32,085 bases of DNA from Sphingomonadales bacterium (GCA_009993585.1 JAACTG010000123.1:1-32085), one strand, 5' to 3'. Positions 24,137 to 32,085 are shown, counted from the stretch's first letter. Program-made: numbers and translations. Notes: generated by a model from the sequence alone, not told the origin.

Positions 24137-24355
24137 ATGGCCGCTATCGGTTTGATCGTCGGCAATGGCGGGCATCAGCCCGTCGTTCATTTTCTCTATC
24201 CCGCGAAAGCCGAGCGATGGCGCCGACTCGCCGAACGCAATCGCGGGCCAAGCGACACCTTCCGCTTCGAGGTCGGTCGCGCGACGTCCGAATTGTGCGA
24301 AAGCCTGTTCGAACCGCCCGGCGACGACGAACTCGTCGATGCAGCGATCGTCTAG
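24137..24355 (+). CDS. possible small protein, unrecognised
   Basis: An open frame of 72 codons between tRNA-Trp and secE. It begins MAAIGLIVGNGGHQPVVHFLYPAKAER in three pieces of mixed character and has ordinary alpha composition with FRFEVGRATSELCESLFEPPGDDELVDAAIV at the end, which reads like a real protein. A GGGGA site lies seven bases before the ATG. The opposite strand offers only an Arg-rich frame. I do not recognise a family and there is no signal peptide or membrane segment. It may equally be a chance frame in a 465-base non-coding stretch; the amino acid balance makes me lean slightly towards a gene. Confidence 0.35.
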   Translation: MAAIGLIVGNGGHQPVVHFLYPAKAERWRRLAERNRGPSDTFRFEVGRATSELCESLFEPPGDDELVDAAIV

Positions 24356-24378
24356 CGCCGCCGCGCGCCGGTCTTGTC

Positions 24379-24406
24379 TTGCAATGCGCGCCCGTCATCG
24401 TTAAGT
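24379..24406 (+). promoter_or_regulatory. promoter candidate for the secE-nusG-rplKA unit
   Basis: TTGCAA (24379-24384), a 16-base spacer and TTAAGT (24401-24406) lie about 120 bases before the secE start. Predicted transcription start is near 24413. The leader would contain the hairpin at 24440-24468. Confidence 0.35.
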
Positions 24407-24439
24407 GCGCCGGCACGCGGACATGGGAAAGCAGCGCAG

Positions 24440-24468
24440 CCCCGGCCCCGGTAGCGACCGGAGCGGGG
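24440..24468 (+). promoter_or_regulatory. stable hairpin in the secE leader
   Basis: CCCCG (24440-24444) pairs with CGGGG (24464-24468) and, inside, CCGGT (24448-24452) pairs with ACCGG (24457-24461) around the AGCG loop. Ten GC-rich pairs are separated by a small internal loop (GCC opposite AG). No T tract follows. It ends 59 bases before the secE start and may serve RNA stability or regulation. Confidence 0.5.
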
Positions 24469-24527
24469 AGTGACGCCGTTGCCCGAAGGTCGGTTTGAAA
24501 ACGGAATCAAACGAGGTCGTAAAGACA

Positions 24528-24725
24528 GTGGCAAAGGTCAATCCAGGCGAATTCATCCGGCAGGTCCGCGCCGAAACGGCGAAAGTCGTGTGGCCGACCA
24601 AGCAGGAAACGATCCGCACCGCCGTCATGGTGCTGATCATGACGACGCTGCTTGCGGTGTTCTTTCTCGGCGTCGACACGGTGTTCAGCTGGGTCGTCGC
24701 ATCGCTGATCTCGCTCGCCTCTTAA
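24528..24725 (+). CDS. secE: preprotein translocase subunit SecE
   Basis: A 65-residue single-helix SecE. The amphipathic N-terminal region reads GEFIRQVRAETAKVVWPTKQET, with the conserved KVVWPT motif, followed by one membrane helix (TAVMVLIMTTLLAVFFLGVDTVFSW). SecE clamps SecY in the SecYEG protein channel of the inner membrane. I chose the GTG at 24528 (MAKVNPGEF) as it fits the family; a TTG 11 codons upstream would extend it. An upstream GAGG is about eleven bases from the GTG. NusG follows after 19 bases. Confidence 0.95.
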   Translation: MAKVNPGEFIRQVRAETAKVVWPTKQETIRTAVMVLIMTTLLAVFFLGVDTVFSWVVASLISLAS

Positions 24726-24744
24726 GTTACGGATAAAGATAACA

Positions 24745-25281
24745 ATGGCACGCTGGTACATCATTCACGCCTATTCGGGTTTCGAGAACAAGGTGCGCGA
24801 GGCGATCCTGTCCGAAGCCAAAAGGCTCGGCCTCGAACAGCTGGTCGAGGATGTCGAGGTGCCGACCGAAACCGTCACCGAAGTGCGTCGCGGCAAGAAG
24901 GTCCAGTCGGAACGCAAGTTCTTCCCGGGCTATGTCCTCGCCAAGCTGACAATGAACGACGACGTCTATCACCTCGTCAAGAACACGCCCAAGGTGACCG
25001 GTTTTCTGGGATCGAGCGGCAAGCCGATCCCGATCAGCGAAGTCGAAGCGGCGCGCATCCTCGATTCGAAGGAAGAGGCGAGCGCGAAGCCCAAGACGCA
25101 GATTCGCGTCGATTACGAGATCGGCGACCAGGTCAAGGTGCTGGGCGGCCCGTTCGCGAGCTTCTCCGGCACGGTCGAGGAACTCGATTTCGACAAGGCC
25201 AAGGTCAAGGTGTCGGTGTCGATCTTCGGTCGCGCCACGCCGGTCGAGCTCGATTTCGAGGAAGTCGAACTGGCCAAGTAA
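24745..25281 (+). CDS. nusG: transcription elongation/antitermination factor NusG
   Basis: A 178-residue NusG with the NGN domain (RWYIIHAYSGFENKVREAIL, residues 3-22, and FFPGYVLAKL around 60-70) and a C-terminal KOW domain (IGDQVKVLGGPFASFSGTVEELD, with FGRATPVELDFEEVEL at the end). It binds RNA polymerase next to the clamp, speeds elongation, and links it to Rho or to the ribosome. It is co-transcribed with secE upstream. The 143-base gap to rplK contains a structured leader. Confidence 0.98.
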   Translation: MARWYIIHAYSGFENKVREAILSEAKRLGLEQLVEDVEVPTETVTEVRRGKKVQSERKFFPGYVLAKLTMNDDVYHLVKNTPKVTGFLGSSGKPIPISEVEAARILDSKEEASAKPKTQIRVDYEIGDQVKVLGGPFASFSGTVEELDFDKAKVKVSVSIFGRATPVELDFEEVELAK

Positions 25282-25283
25282 TT

Positions 25284-25352
25284 TCCCGAGGCTGCGGCCT
25301 TGTGAAACGCTCCCTCGGGAGCATCCGCTGCGGGAGGATGGGGTGATGCCCG
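25284..25352 (+). promoter_or_regulatory. structured rplK leader, possible L1 binding site
   Basis: TCCCGAGG (25284-25291) can pair perfectly with CCTCGGGA (25313-25320). A second pairing, GCATC (25321-25325) with GATGC (25345-25349), can be extended by CGG (25316-25318) with CCG (25350-25352) across a small bulge and so competes with the first. The loop is rich in GGGAGGATGGGG. In E. coli, L1 represses its own operon by binding the rplK leader; the position here is the same. The L1 identity is inference; I could not align the site to a known motif. Confidence 0.4.
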
Positions 25353-25424
25353 TCCGTTCGACCGCTTAATTTGATGGGCCATCGCCTCGTGCGGCCGCCC
25401 AGACAGAATGAAAGGAGCCATATC

Positions 25425-25856
25425 ATGGCAAAGAAGATTACCGGCTATATCAAGCTGCAGGTGCCCGCCGGCACCGCCAACCCGTCGCCGCCGATCGGCC
25501 CGGCGCTGGGTCAGCGCGGCGTCAACATCATGGAATTCTGCAAGGCGTTCAACGCCGCGACGAACGACCTTGAAAAGAACATGCCGATCCCGACGACGAT
25601 CACCGTCTATGCCGATCGCAGCTTCTCGTTCACCACCAAGTCGCCGCCGGCGAGCTTCCTGATCAAAAAGGCCGCCAAGTTGAAATCGGGTTCGAAGGAG
25701 CCCGGCAAGATTTCGGCCGGAACGATCAAGCGTTCGCAGCTGAGCGAGATCGCCGAGCAGAAGATGGCCGATCTCAACGCCAACGATATCGATCAGGCGA
25801 CCAAGATCATCGAAGGCAGCGCCCGTTCGATGGGCCTCGACGTGGTGGAGGGCTAA
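25425..25856 (+). CDS. rplK: 50S ribosomal protein L11
   Basis: A 143-residue L11 of standard length, starting [18 protein letters not shown]. The conserved [25 protein letters not shown] segment lies in the N-terminal domain and the [21 protein letters not shown] segment in the RNA-binding C-terminal domain. L11 forms the GTPase-associated centre on 23S rRNA and is needed for stringent-response sensing by RelA. The ATG has an AAAGGAG site at good spacing. rplA follows four bases after the stop, so both are one unit. Confidence 0.98.
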   Translation: MAKKITGYIKLQVPAGTANPSPPIGPALGQRGVNIMEFCKAFNAATNDLEKNMPIPTTITVYADRSFSFTTKSPPASFLIKKAAKLKSGSKEPGKISAGTIKRSQLSEIAEQKMADLNANDIDQATKIIEGSARSMGLDVVEG

Positions 25857-25860
25857 GCAC

Positions 25861-26556
25861 ATGACCAAATTGACCAAAAAGCAAAAGACTCTTGCCGAGC
25901 TCGACAGCGAGAAGCTGTACGGCGTCGATGAGGCGATCAAGACGCTCAAATCGTTCGCGTCGAAGAAGTTCGACGAAACGATCGAGATCGCGATGAACCT
26001 CGGCGTCGATCCGCGCCATGCCGACCAGATGGTCCGCGGCGTCGTCACGCTGCCGTCGGGCACGGGCAAGGACGTCAAGGTCGCGGTTTTCGCGCGCGGC
26101 GAGAATGCCGACAAGGCCAAGGCCGCCGGTGCCGACGTCGTCGGCGCCGAGGACCTGATGGAAGCGATGCAGAATGGCGACCTCGATTACGGCCGCGTCA
26201 TCGCGACGCCCGATATGATGGGCGTCGTCGGTCGCCTCGGCAAGGTGCTCGGCCCCAAGGGCCTGATGCCGAACCCGAAGCTCGGTACCGTCACCCCCAA
26301 TGTCGAACAGGCGGTCAAGGACGCCAAGGGCGGCCAGATCGAGTTCCGCGTCGAGAAAATGGGCATCGTCCACGCCGGTATCGGCAAGGCGAGCTTTTCC
26401 GACGCCGACATCGCCAAGAATGTCGACGCGTTCGTCGATGCCATCGTCAAGGCCAAGCCGTCGGGGTCGAAGGGCCGCTACATCCGCAAGGTGGCGCTGA
26501 CCTCGTCGATGGGTCCGGGCCTGAAACTCGACACGACGACGCTGCCGGGCGCGTAA
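25861..26556 (+). CDS. rplA: 50S ribosomal protein L1
   Basis: A 231-residue L1 of standard length. Conserved stretches include the [26 protein letters not shown] segment, [57 protein letters not shown] and the C-terminal [34 protein letters not shown]1 builds the mobile L1 stalk at the E site and is commonly the autorepressor of its operon through the leader upstream of rplK. A ribosome site (GGAGGG) precedes the ATG. A strong terminator follows 44 bases after the stop, unusual for the rplA-rplJ junction. Confidence 0.98.
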   Translation: MTKLTKKQKTLAELDSEKLYGVDEAIKTLKSFASKKFDETIEIAMNLGVDPRHADQMVRGVVTLPSGTGKDVKVAVFARGENADKAKAAGADVVGAEDLMEAMQNGDLDYGRVIATPDMMGVVGRLGKVLGPKGLMPNPKLGTVTPNVEQAVKDAKGGQIEFRVEKMGIVHAGIGKASFSDADIAKNVDAFVDAIVKAKPSGSKGRYIRKVALTSSMGPGLKLDTTTLPGA

Positions 26557-26600
26557 CCCGTTTCGCTCAAAGTGGTAATTCGAGCGAGCTCGAAGTGAAG

Positions 26601-26630
26601 GGGCCGGGGGTGCGAACCTCCGGCCCTTTT
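26601..26630 (+). terminator. intrinsic terminator after rplA
   Basis: GGGCCGG (26601-26607) pairs with CCGGCCC (26620-26626), extended inward by three more pairs to a TGCGAA loop, and a TTTT tract follows. It should end the secE-nusG-rplKA transcript. As the inverted lipoprotein gene ends at 26641, it may work in both directions. Confidence 0.8.
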
Positions 26631-26640
26631 GGATGGGCCG

Positions 26641-27096
26641 TCACTCTCTAGGATCGACCTTCTCCAGCGAGACGATCTCTTCGACCACGAGTATTCCCGA
26701 GCTGCTCCAGTCGTCGGCCATCGGTTGCTCCGGATGCGACCGGCGAGCCATGACTTCTACGCTGTACACGGCGTTGAGACCGTCTGTGTGCTTTTTAGCG
26801 TTAAGAGCCTGACGCGCCTCGTCGGTAAATATGATGGTATAGTGGGGTAGGTTTCTGCGGTCGTTCCTTATGCAGTCCGGCCAGCCCTCTCGACATTCGG
26901 TAGCGCCTCCGTGTTCAAAATTATCTATTTCGATGATCGTGATGGGCAAAAGCGGACCAAGGGTGATGTCCGACACTGTGGCAACAACGGGCTGCGGCGC
27001 TGTAATCACCCCAGGTGCGGCACACCCGGGAAACATTGTCGCGAAGCAGAAAATCGCTGCCGTCGAAAGGGAACGGTTGCACGTTTTCGTCATCAT
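26641..27096 (-). CDS. putative lipoprotein, unknown family, inserted between rplA and rplJ
   Basis: A 151-residue protein on the minus strand. The start shows a lipoprotein signal peptide: MMTKTCNRSLS, a short hydrophobic core (TAAIFCFATMF) and PGCAAPG with the Cys at residue 25. The mature part has mixed strands and two further Cys in ECREGWPDC that could form a disulfide. I recognise no family. The ATG at 27096 gives a normal signal length, but its ribosome site is weak. An in-frame ATG at 27138 has a strong GGAGGAG but a 14-residue longer n-region. The gene is about 48-50% GC in the lines I counted, against about 62% in rplA, which suggests transfer. Nothing else in the cluster reads this way. 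Confidence 0.65.
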   Translation of the reverse strand: MMTKTCNRSLSTAAIFCFATMFPGCAAPGVITAPQPVVATVSDITLGPLLPITIIEIDNFEHGGATECREGWPDCIRNDRRNLPHYTIIFTDEARQALNAKKHTDGLNAVYSVEVMARRSHPEQPMADDWSSSGILVVEEIVSLEKVDPRE

Positions 27097-27142
27097 AATC
27101 TCTGAAGTATGACGATAAGTCTGATAGGTCCAGTCCATCTGC

Positions 27143-27170
27143 TTGACTCCTCCCGCCAATCCGCTAGAGC
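27143..27170 (+). promoter_or_regulatory. promoter candidate for rplJL
   Basis: TTGACT (27143-27148), a 16-base spacer and TAGAGC (27165-27170) form a good promoter. The -35 element overlaps the alternative ribosome site of the minus-strand lipoprotein gene. Transcription should start near 27177, which gives rplJ a leader of about 270 bases. Confidence 0.55.
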
Positions 27171-27176
27171 GCCCCT

Positions 27177-27445
27177 CGCACCGATGGGCTCGCCCGTCGG
27201 TTCCGTCCGAGACAGTTGCTGGAGGTTTCCTCCTTAATTCGCAGCCAAGACGGGGTAGTGTTTCAGGTGGGTATCCCGCCGCGCCGGTTGGTCTCGCTGA
27301 TGGCGATCCAATGGGCAATTCTCTCCCCTAACGGACTTAGAAGCAGGGCCCCGCCCTGTTTTCGTGCGTCGTGCCGGCCGTCGTGCCGGCGGGGCGGTTG
27401 TGTAGAGTTGTCGGCGGCTTGCCGTTGACAGATTGGGAGTATGGC
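27177..27445 (+). promoter_or_regulatory. long rplJ leader with hairpin and 12-bp tandem repeat
   Basis: This stretch holds no gene that I can support. CAGGGC (27344-27349), a CCC loop and GCCCTG (27353-27358), followed by TTTT, form a small terminator-like hairpin about 85 bases before rplJ. The 12-base unit CGTCGTGCCGGC is repeated exactly in tandem at 27367-27378 and 27379-27390; each copy holds the palindrome GCCGGC, so the copies can pair. In many bacteria L10 (or L10-L12) represses rplJL by binding such leaders. Confidence 0.45.
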
Positions 27446-27961
27446 ATGGATCGTACCGAGAAAAAGAATGCGGTATCCGCACTCGGCGAGACTCTGGCCA
27501 AGGCAGGCGTCGTTGTGGTCACCCGCAACCTCGGCATGACGGTCGATCAGTCGACCGAGCTGCGCTCGCAGGTCCGCGAGGCCGGCGCGCAGTTCAAAGT
27601 GTCGAAGAACAGCCTTGCCAGGATCGCCATCGACGGCACCGATTATGCGGGTCTTGCCGACCTGCTGACCGGGCCGGTCGCGCTGGCGACGTCGGAAGAC
27701 CCCGTGGCCGCCGCCAAGGCGACCGTGGAGTTCGCCAAGAAGAACGATCGACTGGAAATCGTCGGCGGCGCGATGGGCAGCAAGATGCTCGACGCCGATG
27801 GCATCAAGGCGCTTGCCGCGTTGCCGAGCCTCGATGAACTGCGGGCCAAGCTCGTCGGCCTCATGCAGGCACCGGCGACCAAGCTTGCCCAGATCAGCGC
27901 GGCCCCGGCCGGTCAGCTGGCGCGCGTGTTCGGTGCCTATGCCGCCAAGGACGCGGCATAA
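27446..27961 (+). CDS. rplJ: 50S ribosomal protein L10
   Basis: A 171-residue L10 of standard length. MDRTEKKNAVSALGETLAKAGVVVVTRNLGMTV starts the rRNA-binding domain. The KVSKNSLARIAIDGTDY and LTGPVALATS segments are conserved, as is GGAMGSKMLDADGIKALAALPSLDELRAKLVGLMQAPATKLA towards the end, the last part being the helix that carries L7/L12 dimers. It forms the base of the ribosomal stalk. The ATG at 27446 follows GGGAG at good spacing; another ATG five bases earlier is out of frame. rplL follows after 56 bases. Confidence 0.97.
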   Translation: MDRTEKKNAVSALGETLAKAGVVVVTRNLGMTVDQSTELRSQVREAGAQFKVSKNSLARIAIDGTDYAGLADLLTGPVALATSEDPVAAAKATVEFAKKNDRLEIVGGAMGSKMLDADGIKALAALPSLDELRAKLVGLMQAPATKLAQISAAPAGQLARVFGAYAAKDAA

Positions 27962-28017
27962 GTCTTTCGCATTTACCGTTAACCTGAAACAAATTTAGAA
28001 ATTGGAGTGATTTTAAA

Positions 28018-28389
28018 ATGGCTGATTTGGAAAAGATCGTCGACCAGCTGTCGGAACTGACCGTGATGGAAGCTGCCGACCTGTCGAAGATGCTCGAAGA
28101 AAAATGGGGCGTTTCGGCTGCCGCTGCGGTTGCCGCTCCGGCTGCCGCCGGCGGTGCCGCTCCGGCTGCTGAAGAGCAGACCGAATTCGACGTCATCCTC
28201 ACCGGCGACGGTGGCAAGAAGATCAACGTCATCAAGGAAGTCCGCGCGATCACGCAGCTCGGCCTCGGCGAAGCCAAGGCGCTCGTCGAAGGCGCGCCCA
28301 AGGCGATCAAGGAAGGCGTGAACAAGGCGGAAGCCGAAGAGATCAAGAAGAAGATCGAAGAAGCCGGCGGTACCGTCGAGCTCAAGTAA
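28018..28389 (+). CDS. rplL: 50S ribosomal protein L7/L12
   Basis: A 123-residue L7/L12. The N-terminal dimer domain reads [31 protein letters not shown]. An Ala/Gly/Pro hinge follows (about residues 38-54). The C-terminal factor-binding domain holds EKTEFDVIL-like [38 protein letters not shown] and the GGTVELK end. Several dimers bind L10 and recruit translation GTPases. A GGAG site precedes the ATG. A strong terminator follows 21 bases after the stop, so rplJL seems to be a separate unit from rpoB. Confidence 0.98.
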   Translation: MADLEKIVDQLSELTVMEAADLSKMLEEKWGVSAAAAVAAPAAAGGAAPAAEEQTEFDVILTGDGGKKINVIKEVRAITQLGLGEAKALVEGAPKAIKEGVNKAEAEEIKKKIEEAGGTVELK

Positions 28390-28410
28390 GAACGTCCGTC
28401 GTTCGACACG

Positions 28411-28440
28411 AAGGGCCGTCCCTCGCGGGGCGGCCCTTTT
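28411..28440 (+). terminator. intrinsic terminator after rplL
   Basis: AAGGGCCGTCCC (28411-28422) pairs with GGGGCGGCCCTT (28427-28438), 12 pairs with one G-U, around the tetraloop TCGC, and a TTTT tract overlaps the 3' arm. This is the strongest terminator in the window. In E. coli the corresponding rplL-rpoB junction has only a partial attenuator. Confidence 0.85.
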
Positions 28441-28497
28441 CGTTGGCGGCGGTTCTCGGTTGCGCTCGGCGCAGCCTCGCGGATCCCGCACGCGCGG

Positions 28498-28526
28498 TTG
28501 ACGCCAGCGCGGTGCGATCCTATATC
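28498..28526 (+). promoter_or_regulatory. promoter candidate for rpoB
   Basis: TTGACG (28498-28503), a spacer of exactly 17 bases and TATATC (28521-28526) make the best promoter in the window. It lies between the rplL terminator and rpoB. Transcription near 28533 would give a leader of about 235 bases. Confidence 0.6.
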
Positions 28527-28532
28527 GCCATC

Positions 28533-28766
28533 AACGCCGCCCCGATCGGGCCGGGCATTGCCGTCGCGCAGCGATCGCCCAAAGAATTGATCGGATACCG
28601 GTTTCAAATAGCGTGAAAGCTGCAGCCCTTCCCGGAAAACCGGGGTGTGGGCATGCGGCTTTTTGCGTTTGTGTACGCCGTTGCGTGCATGCGTCAGACA
28701 TCTTTCGACCGGCCCCGAATCATCGGGACGGCGCACTCGGATCGAACCTCGAAGGGCTGCAATTTT
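28533..28766 (+). promoter_or_regulatory. rpoB leader, non-coding
   Basis: I see no gene here. CCCGG (28631-28635), an AAAA loop and CCGGG (28640-28644) form a perfect small hairpin. GCATGC occurs at 28651-28656 and again about 35 bases later; as palindromes the copies can pair with each other. No function can be assigned from the sequence. Confidence 0.35.
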
Positions 28767-31700
28767 ATGGCATCCAAGGCTCCGGCGAAACCCGCCACCA
28801 AGAAAACCGTCAACGCACTCGAAGCGACCGCCAAACGGCGCATCCGCAAGATGTTCGGCAACATCCACGAAGTCGTGGAAATGCCCAATCTGATCGAGGT
28901 CCAGCGCGAGAGCTACGAGCAGTTCCTGCGCTCGGATCCGTCGATCGGCTATGTGTCGGGCCTTGAAAAGACGCTGCGCGGCGTTTTTCCGATCCGCGAT
29001 TTCGCCGGCACCGCCGAGATGGATTTCGTCGACTACGAGCTCGAGGATCCCAAGTTCGATACCGAGGAATGCCGCCAGCGCGGGATTACCTATGCCGCGC
29101 CGATGCGCGTGACGCTGCGCCTGATCGTGTTCGAAGTCGATTCGGAGACCGAGACGCGTTCGGTCCTCGATATCAAGGAACAGGATGTCTACATGGGCGA
29201 CATGCCGCTCATGACCCCGAACGGCACCTTCATCGTCAACGGGACCGAGCGCGTCATCGTCTCGCAGATGCATCGCAGCCCGGGCGTGTTGTTCGACCAT
29301 GACAAGGGCAAGACCCACGCCAGCGGCAAGTTCCTGTTCGCCGCGCGCGTCATTCCCTATCGCGGTTCGTGGCTCGATTTCGAATTCGACGCCAAGGACA
29401 TCGTCAACGTCCGCATCGATCGCAAGCGCAAGCTGCCGGTCACCTCGCTGCTCCAGGCGCTCGACATGAGCTACGAGGACATTCTCGCGCATTTCTACGG
29501 TATCGTGAACTATGTCCGTGCCAAGGACGGGTGGAAGATCGATTTCCACAGCGAAAACTGGCGCGGCCAGAAGCCGCAGTTCGACATCGTCGACGCGGCA
29601 TCGGGCGAAGTCGTCTTCGCCGCGGGTCAGAAGATCACGCCGCGCGCCGCGACCAAGGCGGTCAAGGACGGACTCAAGGAACTGCTGATCCCGACCGAGG
29701 AAATCTTCGGTCGCTATTCGGCGCACGACCTCGTCAACGACAAGACCGGCGAAATCTATATCGAGGCCGGCGACGAAGTGACGCCCGAAAATCTCGAAAA
29801 GATCGACGCTGCCAAGCTGAAGACGCTCGAGCTGCTCGACATCGATCATGTCACCACCGGTCCGTGGATTCGCAACACGCTCGCTGCCGACAAGGCCGAG
29901 GATCGCGACCAGGCGCTGAGCGACATCTATCGCGTCATGCGTCCCGGCGAGCCGCCGACCCGCGAAACCGCCGATGCCCTGTTCGAGGGCCTGTTCTTCG
30001 ACAACGACCGCTACGACCTGTCGGCGGTCGGCCGCGTCAAGCTCAACATGCGCCTCGGCCTCGATGCCGCCGACGACGTGACGACGCTGCGCAAGGAAGA
30101 CATCCTCGCGGTGGTCAAGGAACTCGTCGACATCAAGGACGGCAAGGGCGACATCGACGACATCGACAACCTCGGCAATCGCCGCGTGCGTTCGGTCGGC
30201 GAGCTGCTCGAAAATCAGTATCGCATCGGCCTGTTGCGCATGGAACGCGCGGTCAAGGAGCGGATGAGCTCGGTCGACGTGTCGACCGTGATGCCCAACG
30301 ATCTGATCAACGCCAAGCCGGCGGTCGCCGCGGTGCGCGAATTCTTCGGCTCCTCGCAGCTGTCGCAGTTCATGGATCAGACCAACCCATTGTCCGAAGT
30401 GACGCACAAGCGTCGCGTTTCGGCCCTCGGCCCAGGCGGCCTGACGCGCGAACGGGCCGGCTTCGAAGTGCGCGACGTCCATCCCACGCATTACGGCCGC
30501 ATCTGTCCGATCGAGACGCCCGAAGGCCCGAACATCGGCCTGATCAACTCGCTCTCGACCTTTGCCCGCGTCAACAAATACGGATTCATCGAAACGCCGT
30601 ATCGCAAGATCGTCGACAACAAGGTGACCGAGGACGTCGTCTATCTGTCGGCGATGGAAGAGCAGAAGCATACGGTCGCCCAGGCCAATGCCGAGCTGAC
30701 GAAGGACGGCACTTTCGTCGAAGAACTCGTCTCGGCGCGCGAAAGCGGCGAATTCGTGATGGCGCCGCGCGATACGGTGACGCTGATGGACGTGTCGCCG
30801 AAGCAGCTGGTTTCGGTTGCCGCCTCGCTGATCCCGTTTCTCGAGAACGATGACGCCAACCGCGCATTGATGGGATCGAACATGCAGCGCCAGGCGGTGC
30901 CGTTGGTCCGCGCCGAAGCGCCTTATGTCGGCACCGGCATGGAAGCGACCGTGGCGCGCGATTCGGGCGCCGCGATCTCGGCGCGCCGCGCCGGCGTCGT
31001 CGACCAGGTCGATGCGACGCGCATCGTGCTGCGCGCGACCGGCGAGATCGAGGCCGGACGTTCGGGCGTCGACATCTACCGCCTGCAGAAGTTCCAGCGG
31101 TCGAACCAGAACACCTGCATCAACCAGCGTCCGCTGGTGAAGGTCGGCGACATGATTGCCGAAGGCGACATCATCGCCGACGGCCCATCGACCGAATTCG
31201 GTGAGCTCGCACTCGGCAAGAACAGCCTCGTCGCGTTCATGCCGTGGAACGGCTACAACTACGAGGATTCGATCCTCATCTCCGAACGCATCGTCAAGGA
31301 CGACGTCTTCACCTCGATCCACATCGAGGAATTCGAAGTCATGGCGCGCGACACCAAGCTCGGGCCCGAAGACATCACGCGTGATATCCCCAACGTGGGC
31401 GAGGAAGCGCTGCGCAACCTCGACGAGGCGGGTATCGTCTATATCGGCGCCGAAGTCGAACCGGGCGATATCCTCGCCGGCAAGATCACGCCCAAGGGCG
31501 AAAGCCCGATGACGCCCGAAGAAAAGCTGCTTCGCGCCATTTTCGGCGAAAAGGCTTCGGACGTGCGCGATACCTCGCTGCGCCTGCCGCCGGGCGTTGC
31601 CGGCACCGTCGTCGAGGTGCGCGTGTTCAACCGCCACGGCATCGACAAGGACGAGCGCGCGATGGCGATCGAGCGCGAGGAAATCGAGCGCCTGACCAAG

Positions 31701-32085
31701 GATCGCGAGGACGAACGCGCGATTCTGAACCGCGCGACGTTCAACCGCCTCAAGGAAATGCTGCCCGGCCAGATCGCCACCGCGGTCCCCAAGGGCTTCA
31801 AGAAGGGCGACGAAATCACGCTTGAGAAGCTCGAGGAATTCGACACCTACGAATGGTGGAAATTCGCGGTCAAGGACGACAAGATCCAGGCCGATCTCGA
31901 GGCGGTCAAGACGCAGTATGACGATGCCGTCAAACTGATCGTCGACAAGTTCGAGGATCGCCGCGAGAAACTCGAACGCGGCGACGAGCTCGCCCCGGGC
32001 GTGCTCAAGATGGTCAAGGTGTTCGTCGCGGTGAAGCGCAAGCTGCAGCCGGGCGACAAGATGGCCGGCCGTCACGGCAACAAGG
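28767..32085 (+). CDS. rpoB: DNA-directed RNA polymerase subunit beta, 3' end outside window
   Basis: The first 1,106 codons of rpoB; the window ends inside AGRHGNK, a segment conserved near the C-terminal third. The ATG at 28767 starts [16 protein letters not shown], an Ala/Lys-rich N-terminal extension before the usual [10 protein letters not shown]. The beta subunit forms the catalytic cleft with beta'. The rifampicin region (around residues 528-560) reads [17 protein letters not shown], then [20 protein letters not shown]; the residues equal to E. coli D516, H526 and S531 are unchanged, so rifampicin sensitivity is expected. It follows rplL behind a terminator and has its own promoter; rpoC should lie downstream. 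Confidence 0.98.
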   Translation, partial: MASKAPAKPATKKTVNALEATAKRRIRKMFGNIHEVVEMPNLIEVQRESYEQFLRSDPSIGYVSGLEKTLRGVFPIRDFAGTAEMDFVDYELEDPKFDTEECRQRGITYAAPMRVTLRLIVFEVDSETETRSVLDIKEQDVYMGDMPLMTPNGTFIVNGTERVIVSQMHRSPGVLFDHDKGKTHASGKFLFAARVIPYRGSWLDFEFDAKDIVNVRIDRKRKLPVTSLLQALDMSYEDILAHFYGIVNYVRAKDGWKIDFHSENWRGQKPQFDIVDAASGEVVFAAGQKITPRAATKAVKDGLKELLIPTEEIFGRYSAHDLVNDKTGEIYIEAGDEVTPENLEKIDAAKLKTLELLDIDHVTTGPWIRNTLAADKAEDRDQALSDIYRVMRPGEPPTRETADALFEGLFFDNDRYDLSAVGRVKLNMRLGLDAADDVTTLRKEDILAVVKELVDIKDGKGDIDDIDNLGNRRVRSVGELLENQYRIGLLRMERAVKERMSSVDVSTVMPNDLINAKPAVAAVREFFGSSQLSQFMDQTNPLSEVTHKRRVSALGPGGLTRERAGFEVRDVHPTHYGRICPIETPEGPNIGLINSLSTFARVNKYGFIETPYRKIVDNKVTEDVVYLSAMEEQKHTVAQANAELTKDGTFVEELVSARESGEFVMAPRDTVTLMDVSPKQLVSVAASLIPFLENDDANRALMGSNMQRQAVPLVRAEAPYVGTGMEATVARDSGAAISARRAGVVDQVDATRIVLRATGEIEAGRSGVDIYRLQKFQRSNQNTCINQRPLVKVGDMIAEGDIIADGPSTEFGELALGKNSLVAFMPWNGYNYEDSILISERIVKDDVFTSIHIEEFEVMARDTKLGPEDITRDIPNVGEEALRNLDEAGIVYIGAEVEPGDILAGKITPKGESPMTPEEKLLRAIFGEKASDVRDTSLRLPPGVAGTVVEVRVFNRHGIDKDERAMAIEREEIERLTKDREDERAILNRATFNRLKEMLPGQIATAVPKGFKKGDEITLEKLEEFDTYEWWKFAVKDDKIQADLEAVKTQYDDAVKLIVDKFEDRREKLERGDELAPGVLKMVKVFVAVKRKLQPGDKMAGRHGNK

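Noticed and set aside
30347-30450. Rifampicin-resistance change in rpoB (T in place of N next to D516)
   Set aside because: The main resistance positions are unchanged and MDQTNPLSE is, from memory, common in alphaproteobacteria.
27894-32075. A 1,393-codon open frame antisense to rpoB and rplL
   Set aside because: It is the mirror of highly conserved rpoB and rplL codons in GC-rich DNA and has no recognisable domain.

Overview
The window is 32,085 bases of GC-rich (about 62-65% by eye), densely coding chromosome from an alphaproteobacterium, most likely a member of the Sphingomonadales. The assignment is inference. It rests on several alphaproteobacterial or mitochondrial-type families (ATP12 chaperone, NDUFA12, DUF2155, DUF3297), on an alkaline phosphatase whose catalytic residues sit at a constant offset from those remembered for Sphingomonas PhoK, and on the codon bias. 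I see no transposase, integrase, phage gene, plasmid origin or CRISPR array.

Layout. (1) 1-2910, plus strand: the end of an OmpR-type regulator, then a translationally coupled acyl-CoA synthetase and enoyl-CoA hydratase; the hydratase carries a one-base frameshift in a G run. (2) 2918-7256, minus strand: a ferredoxin-NADP reductase, a PilZ c-di-GMP receptor behind an FNR/FixK-like box, and a tight crcB - RluA-type pseudouridine synthase - small membrane protein - ATP12 chaperone operon. (3) 7464-9323: tRNA-Gln(CTG) and a DPP III-like (M49) lipoprotein. (4) 9345-11302, minus: a TelA/XpaC-like pair. (5) 11494-16803: a PhoK-type alkaline phosphatase, typA/bipA behind a terminator-like leader, a CxxC protein on the minus strand, a DUF3297 protein and an orphan ParA. 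(6) 16807-21024, minus: a fatty acyl-AMP ligase followed by a membrane PAS-GGDEF-EAL protein. (7) 21221-23912: recX, DUF192 lipoprotein, NDUFA12, DUF2155 lipoprotein, and aat reading back over the end of the DUF2155 gene. (8) 23987-end: tRNA-Trp, secE, nusG, rplK, rplA, an inverted low-GC lipoprotein gene, rplJ, rplL and the first 1,106 codons of rpoB.

How the parts work together. Region 8 is the conserved transcription/translation cluster, but signals visible in the sequence cut it into three units: secE-nusG-rplKA, rplJL (own promoter and a 270-base leader) and rpoB (own promoter after a strong terminator). Two c-di-GMP proteins (the GGDEF-EAL enzyme and the PilZ receptor) lie in separate units. 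Regions 1 and 6 both activate carboxylic acids through adenylates. The recX-to-aat block groups a complex I accessory protein with envelope lipoproteins, and ATP12 adds an F1-ATPase assembly factor, as in mitochondria.

Regulation. Several genes (recX, NDUFA12, DUF3297, parA, perhaps PilZ) have a -10-like hexamer 6-8 bases before the start codon and little or no Shine-Dalgarno sequence, which suggests leaderless mRNAs. Other structures of note are a terminator-like hairpin in the typA leader, a hairpin against the start of the GGDEF-EAL gene, a possible L1 site before rplK and a 12-base tandem repeat in the rplJ leader. I found no convincing new multi-gene system. The most unusual items are the inserted lipoprotein gene between rplA and rplJ and these leader structures.
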